This document shows positions 61,860-64,000 of a stretch of 64,000 nucleotides of DNA, one piece after another (within the stretch, counting starts at the first letter, position 1; each line of letters starts with the position of its first letter). The position numbers and the translations under genes are program-made. The DNA is from JAAXKN01 sp050258415 (lineage in GTDB: Bacteria > Bacteroidota > Ignavibacteria > Ignavibacteriales > SURF-24): contig JBLMYS010000147.1 of assembly GCA_050258415.1 (NCBI GenBank), forward strand, positions 1-64,000. Reading direction: 5' to 3'. The notes beneath the pieces were generated by a model. It made no database searches. It was given only the letters and a program-made list of their open reading frames with translations, and was not told where the DNA came from.

Positions 61860-62366
61860 CTAGTTCAAAGCCAGCAGAGGTTTATTTTCGTCGGCTAAGG
61901 CTATTTCTTCAACCTTCAGCTTCAGGACTCCGGGCTTTATTATACCCAAAGCCAGTGCAGCACCTTTGGAAAGGTCGAGTTGTCTGCCGCCAATATAAGG
62001 GCCTCTGTCATTAATTCTTACAATAACCGACTTGTCGTTTTTGGGGTTTGTAAGTTTTAAGAGCGTCCCAAACTTAAAAGACTTATGGGCGGCGGTAAAA
62101 GCCATCTGGTTATATATTTCACCGTTGGCTGTCAGTTTGCCATGAAACCTTGGTCCGTACCAGGAGGCGGTCATTCTTCCTTTGTCCAAGAACTGAATAA
62201 AAGAACTCTCTTGCTTTACAGCTGTTTGATTCTGCGTTGTGTTACTTAATTCTTTTATTCCAGCACTCTGACCGGTTTTGTTATCCCCGAGTTCCTTCTG
62301 AATTATGGTAAATCCGACCAACAGCAACATGACCAACAATACTAATGCTTTAGTTATCGATGTCAA
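61860..62366 (-). CDS. rlpA: RlpA-like septal/peptidoglycan lytic protein (short form)
   Basis: A 168-residue protein with an N-terminal membrane segment or signal (KALVLLVMLLLVGFTII). The start is a TTG at 62366, supported by GAGAGG five nt upstream. Residues ~62-160 are the RlpA double-psi beta-barrel: TASWYGPRFHGKLTANGE, TAAHKSFKFGT with His94, VRINDRGPYIGGRQLDLS with Asp120. These are the residues needed for lytic transglycosylase activity in characterised RlpA. The usual C-terminal SPOR domain is absent, so septal targeting by denuded glycan is not expected. Converges with the DUF6263-like gene. Confidence 0.85.
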   Translation of the reverse strand: MTSITKALVLLVMLLLVGFTIIQKELGDNKTGQSAGIKELSNTTQNQTAVKQESSFIQFLDKGRMTASWYGPRFHGKLTANGEIYNQMAFTAAHKSFKFGTLLKLTNPKNDKSVIVRINDRGPYIGGRQLDLSKGAALALGIIKPGVLKLKVEEIALADENKPLLALN

Positions 62367-62727
62367 ATGTACCTCTCATCTCTAGTGAATTAATATCATC
62401 TACTATAAATAAACGGCATTTGTACCCGTCTTACAATCATATAGTATATGTGAAAGGGAGGCGGACTGTTTCCGGAATGTTCGACTTTTTTCGTGCACTT
62501 ATTCGAATTTTCCGGATTTTTCAAAAAAAATTAAATTTTTTTGTACATCTTTTAGTATTTATTTTTGATATTATTTAATTAGACCCGTTTAGGAACCTGT
62601 CCCCTTCCCTTCCCAAATATGTATCTATATATATGAGCTGAATTTTGACGAAATAAGATTAATGTATCTTTGATTTATTTTCCTTAAATTATCCGGCAGC
62701 AAATATCATTTTATTAACGGAGAATTG
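62367..62727. promoter_or_regulatory. Divergent control region with hairpin and promoter
   Basis: No gene is credible here. CCGGAA-TG-TTCGA (62472-62484) pairs with TCGAA-TT-TTCCGG (62503-62515) with a symmetric 2-nt internal loop, followed by T-rich DNA. Toward the glycosyltransferase, TTTTG (62643-62647), a 17-nt spacer and a perfect TATCTTTG (62665-62672) form a Bacteroidota-type promoter ~55 nt before the start; GGAG (62719-62722) is its ribosome site. Confidence 0.6.
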
Positions 62728-64000
62728 ATGGAAAGGAAAATCACAGCCTTCATCCCCTATAGCGGTAATGATTTTACCAGGAAGACAGTCTCAGAACTTT
62801 ATAATTCGGGACTGGTGGACAAGTGCTATTTAATCGTAACCACCGATGTCGAAGAGAACATCGAGGGATGCGAAAAACTTAAGGTTGAATCTCTTTTCAG
62901 CAGTGAAACTGTTTCACAGCTTAAGGAGAAATCAAATGCTGACTATACTCTCTTTATTACTCAGGATAACCTGATAGAATTCGGCCAGTTCGGAATTGAA
63001 AGGTTCCTCCACGTGGCTGAGGATACAGGAGCAGGACTGGTCTATTCAGATTACTATGAAGTTAAGGAAGGATCGAGAACCGCTCACCCGGTTATAGATT
63101 ACCAGGTTGGAAGCATCAGGGACGATTTTAATTTTGGTTATGTATATTTCTTTAACACTGCAGCCTTAAAACAGGCTTTCAAAAAAACAAAATTCTTATA
63201 CGCAGGCCTTTACGACCTGAGACTTAAGATTTCACAGAAAAACTCAATTGTCCGCGTACCTGAATTCCTTTATGCTACAATTGAAACCGACGTCCGTAAA
63301 ACCGGTGAAAAACAGTTCGATTATGTCAACCCCAGAAACCGCAGCGTACAGATCGAAATGGAAATTGCAGCTACAGACCATCTTAAGAAGGTTAAGGCTT
63401 ACCTCAAACCGGAATTTAAGCAGATCGACCTTACTGCCGGAAATTTTGAATTTGAAGCCTCAGTTATTATCCCGGTCAAAAACAGGGCTAAGACTATAGG
63501 CGATGCCGTTGAATCTGTCCTCAGACAGAAAACGGACTTCCCTTTCAACCTGATCGTAGTCGATAACCATTCAAATGACGGTACAACAGAAGTCTTAAAG
63601 GAAGTTGCCGCAAAAGACAACAGGCTTATTCACGTCATCCCTGAAAGAGAGGACCTCGGTATAGGCGGATGCTGGAACCTGGGCGCACATAATGAGAAAT
63701 GCGGACGCTTTGCCATTCAGCTCGACAGCGACGATATGTATAAAGATGAAACAACAGTTCAGAGAGTTGTAGATAAGTTCAGGGAAGAAAAATGCGCTAT
63801 GGTTATCGGAAGCTATCAGATGACCAACTTTAAGCTCGAGGAAATTCCTCCCGGAATCATTGACCATAAGGAATGGACCCCTGAGAATGGACGCAATAAC
63901 GCCCTCAGAATTAACGGCCTTGGCGCACCCAGAGCCTTCTATACCCCGCTTTTAAGGGAAATTAAGGTTCCTAACGTCAGCTACGGCGAAGATTATGCTC
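62728..64000 (+). CDS. Two-domain family 2 glycosyltransferase, 3' truncated by window end
   Basis: Open frame from the ATG at 62728 to the window edge (424 codons seen). Residues 1-~210 are a degenerate GT-A-like domain (KITAFIPYSGNDF; FITQDNLIEF; GAGLVYSDYYEV). Residues ~250 onward are a canonical GT2 domain: SVIIPVKNRAKTIGDAVESV, LIVVDNHSNDGT and the metal-binding DSDD in AIQLDSDDMY. Such enzymes transfer sugars from nucleotide donors to polysaccharides, lipids or proteins on the cytoplasmic side. Here the first domain may have lost activity. The 3' part and any neighbours are unseen. Confidence 0.85.
   Translation, partial: MERKITAFIPYSGNDFTRKTVSELYNSGLVDKCYLIVTTDVEENIEGCEKLKVESLFSSETVSQLKEKSNADYTLFITQDNLIEFGQFGIERFLHVAEDTGAGLVYSDYYEVKEGSRTAHPVIDYQVGSIRDDFNFGYVYFFNTAALKQAFKKTKFLYAGLYDLRLKISQKNSIVRVPEFLYATIETDVRKTGEKQFDYVNPRNRSVQIEMEIAATDHLKKVKAYLKPEFKQIDLTAGNFEFEASVIIPVKNRAKTIGDAVESVLRQKTDFPFNLIVVDNHSNDGTTEVLKEVAAKDNRLIHVIPEREDLGIGGCWNLGAHNEKCGRFAIQLDSDDMYKDETTVQRVVDKFREEKCAMVIGSYQMTNFKLEEIPPGIIDHKEWTPENGRNNALRINGLGAPRAFYTPLLREIKVPNVSYGEDYA

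Noticed and set aside
62360..62578. 72-residue plus-strand frame upstream of the glycosyltransferase.
   Set aside because: It overlaps the rlpA start, has no ribosome site and encodes a low-complexity Phe/Ile-rich end from AT-rich DNA.
1..64000. tRNA, rRNA, IS transposase or prophage genes.
   Set aside because: No cloverleaf with the conserved GTTCRA arm, no rRNA-like stretch and no transposase, integrase or phage structural motif was recognised on either strand; a covariance-model search would be needed to exclude small RNAs.

Overview
The window looks like a chromosomal segment from a free-living member of the Bacteroidota/Chlorobi group, most likely class Ignavibacteria. Grounds: many large secreted proteins end in a type IX secretion (T9SS, Por) type A sorting domain with the N-Y-P-N-P-F-N-P signature and a terminal K-K-M/F-I-I/L-L-K; there is a PorV/PorQ-family protein, a TonB receptor with a carboxypeptidase-like N-terminal domain, and promoters close to the Bacteroidota TTG/TAnnTTTG pattern. 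The taxonomy is inference; no rRNA or tRNA gene was seen.

Layout. 1-12.6 kb is an array of five paralogous T9SS-exported beta-propeller proteins (Asp-box/BNR or Reg_prop-like repeats, then fibronectin-III-like domains and a sorting tail); three of them share a conserved upstream DNA block. 12.8-17.7 kb holds a large PEP/pyruvate-binding-domain protein fused to two receiver domains, a small exported protein and a MATE/ANK-like membrane transporter. 17.8-22.8 kb carries two tandem secreted GHL10-type glycoside hydrolase paralogues. 23.0-32.1 kb is a minus-strand operon: TonB-dependent receptor, secreted FN3 protein, PorV-like porin, IPT/TIG lipoprotein and secreted propeller, with a palindrome lying over the predicted -35 box.

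32.4-50.4 kb is signalling- and efflux-rich: a DUF5777 barrel, a small conserved protein, a propeller-type sensor kinase with a NarL-type regulator, an RND pump (adaptor plus a permease fused in frame to its TolC-like outer-membrane factor), a LytS/LytTR pair, and a minus-strand operon of three signalling genes. The operon's first kinase carries an ETR1-like (ethylene receptor) transmembrane domain with the copper-site Asp, Tyr, Ile, Cys and His all present, followed by an Rcp1-like receiver and a receiver-PAS-kinase hybrid. A DUF423 protein follows.

50.7-64.0 kb has a secreted M43-like metalloprotease homologue whose zinc motif is HQxxHxxxxxD (probable pseudoenzyme), an outer-membrane barrel, a methyltransferase, a MacA-like adaptor plus FtsX/MacB-type permease without an ATPase gene, an M28 lipoprotein peptidase, a DUF6263-like protein, short RlpA, and a two-domain glycosyltransferase cut by the window end.

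Between genes there are heptamer tandem arrays (7-bp period, related but diverged units), REP-like palindromes (one supplies a stop codon), several clear intrinsic terminators and a 79-bp near-perfect inverted repeat ending on a start codon. No CRISPR array, IS transposase or prophage was seen.
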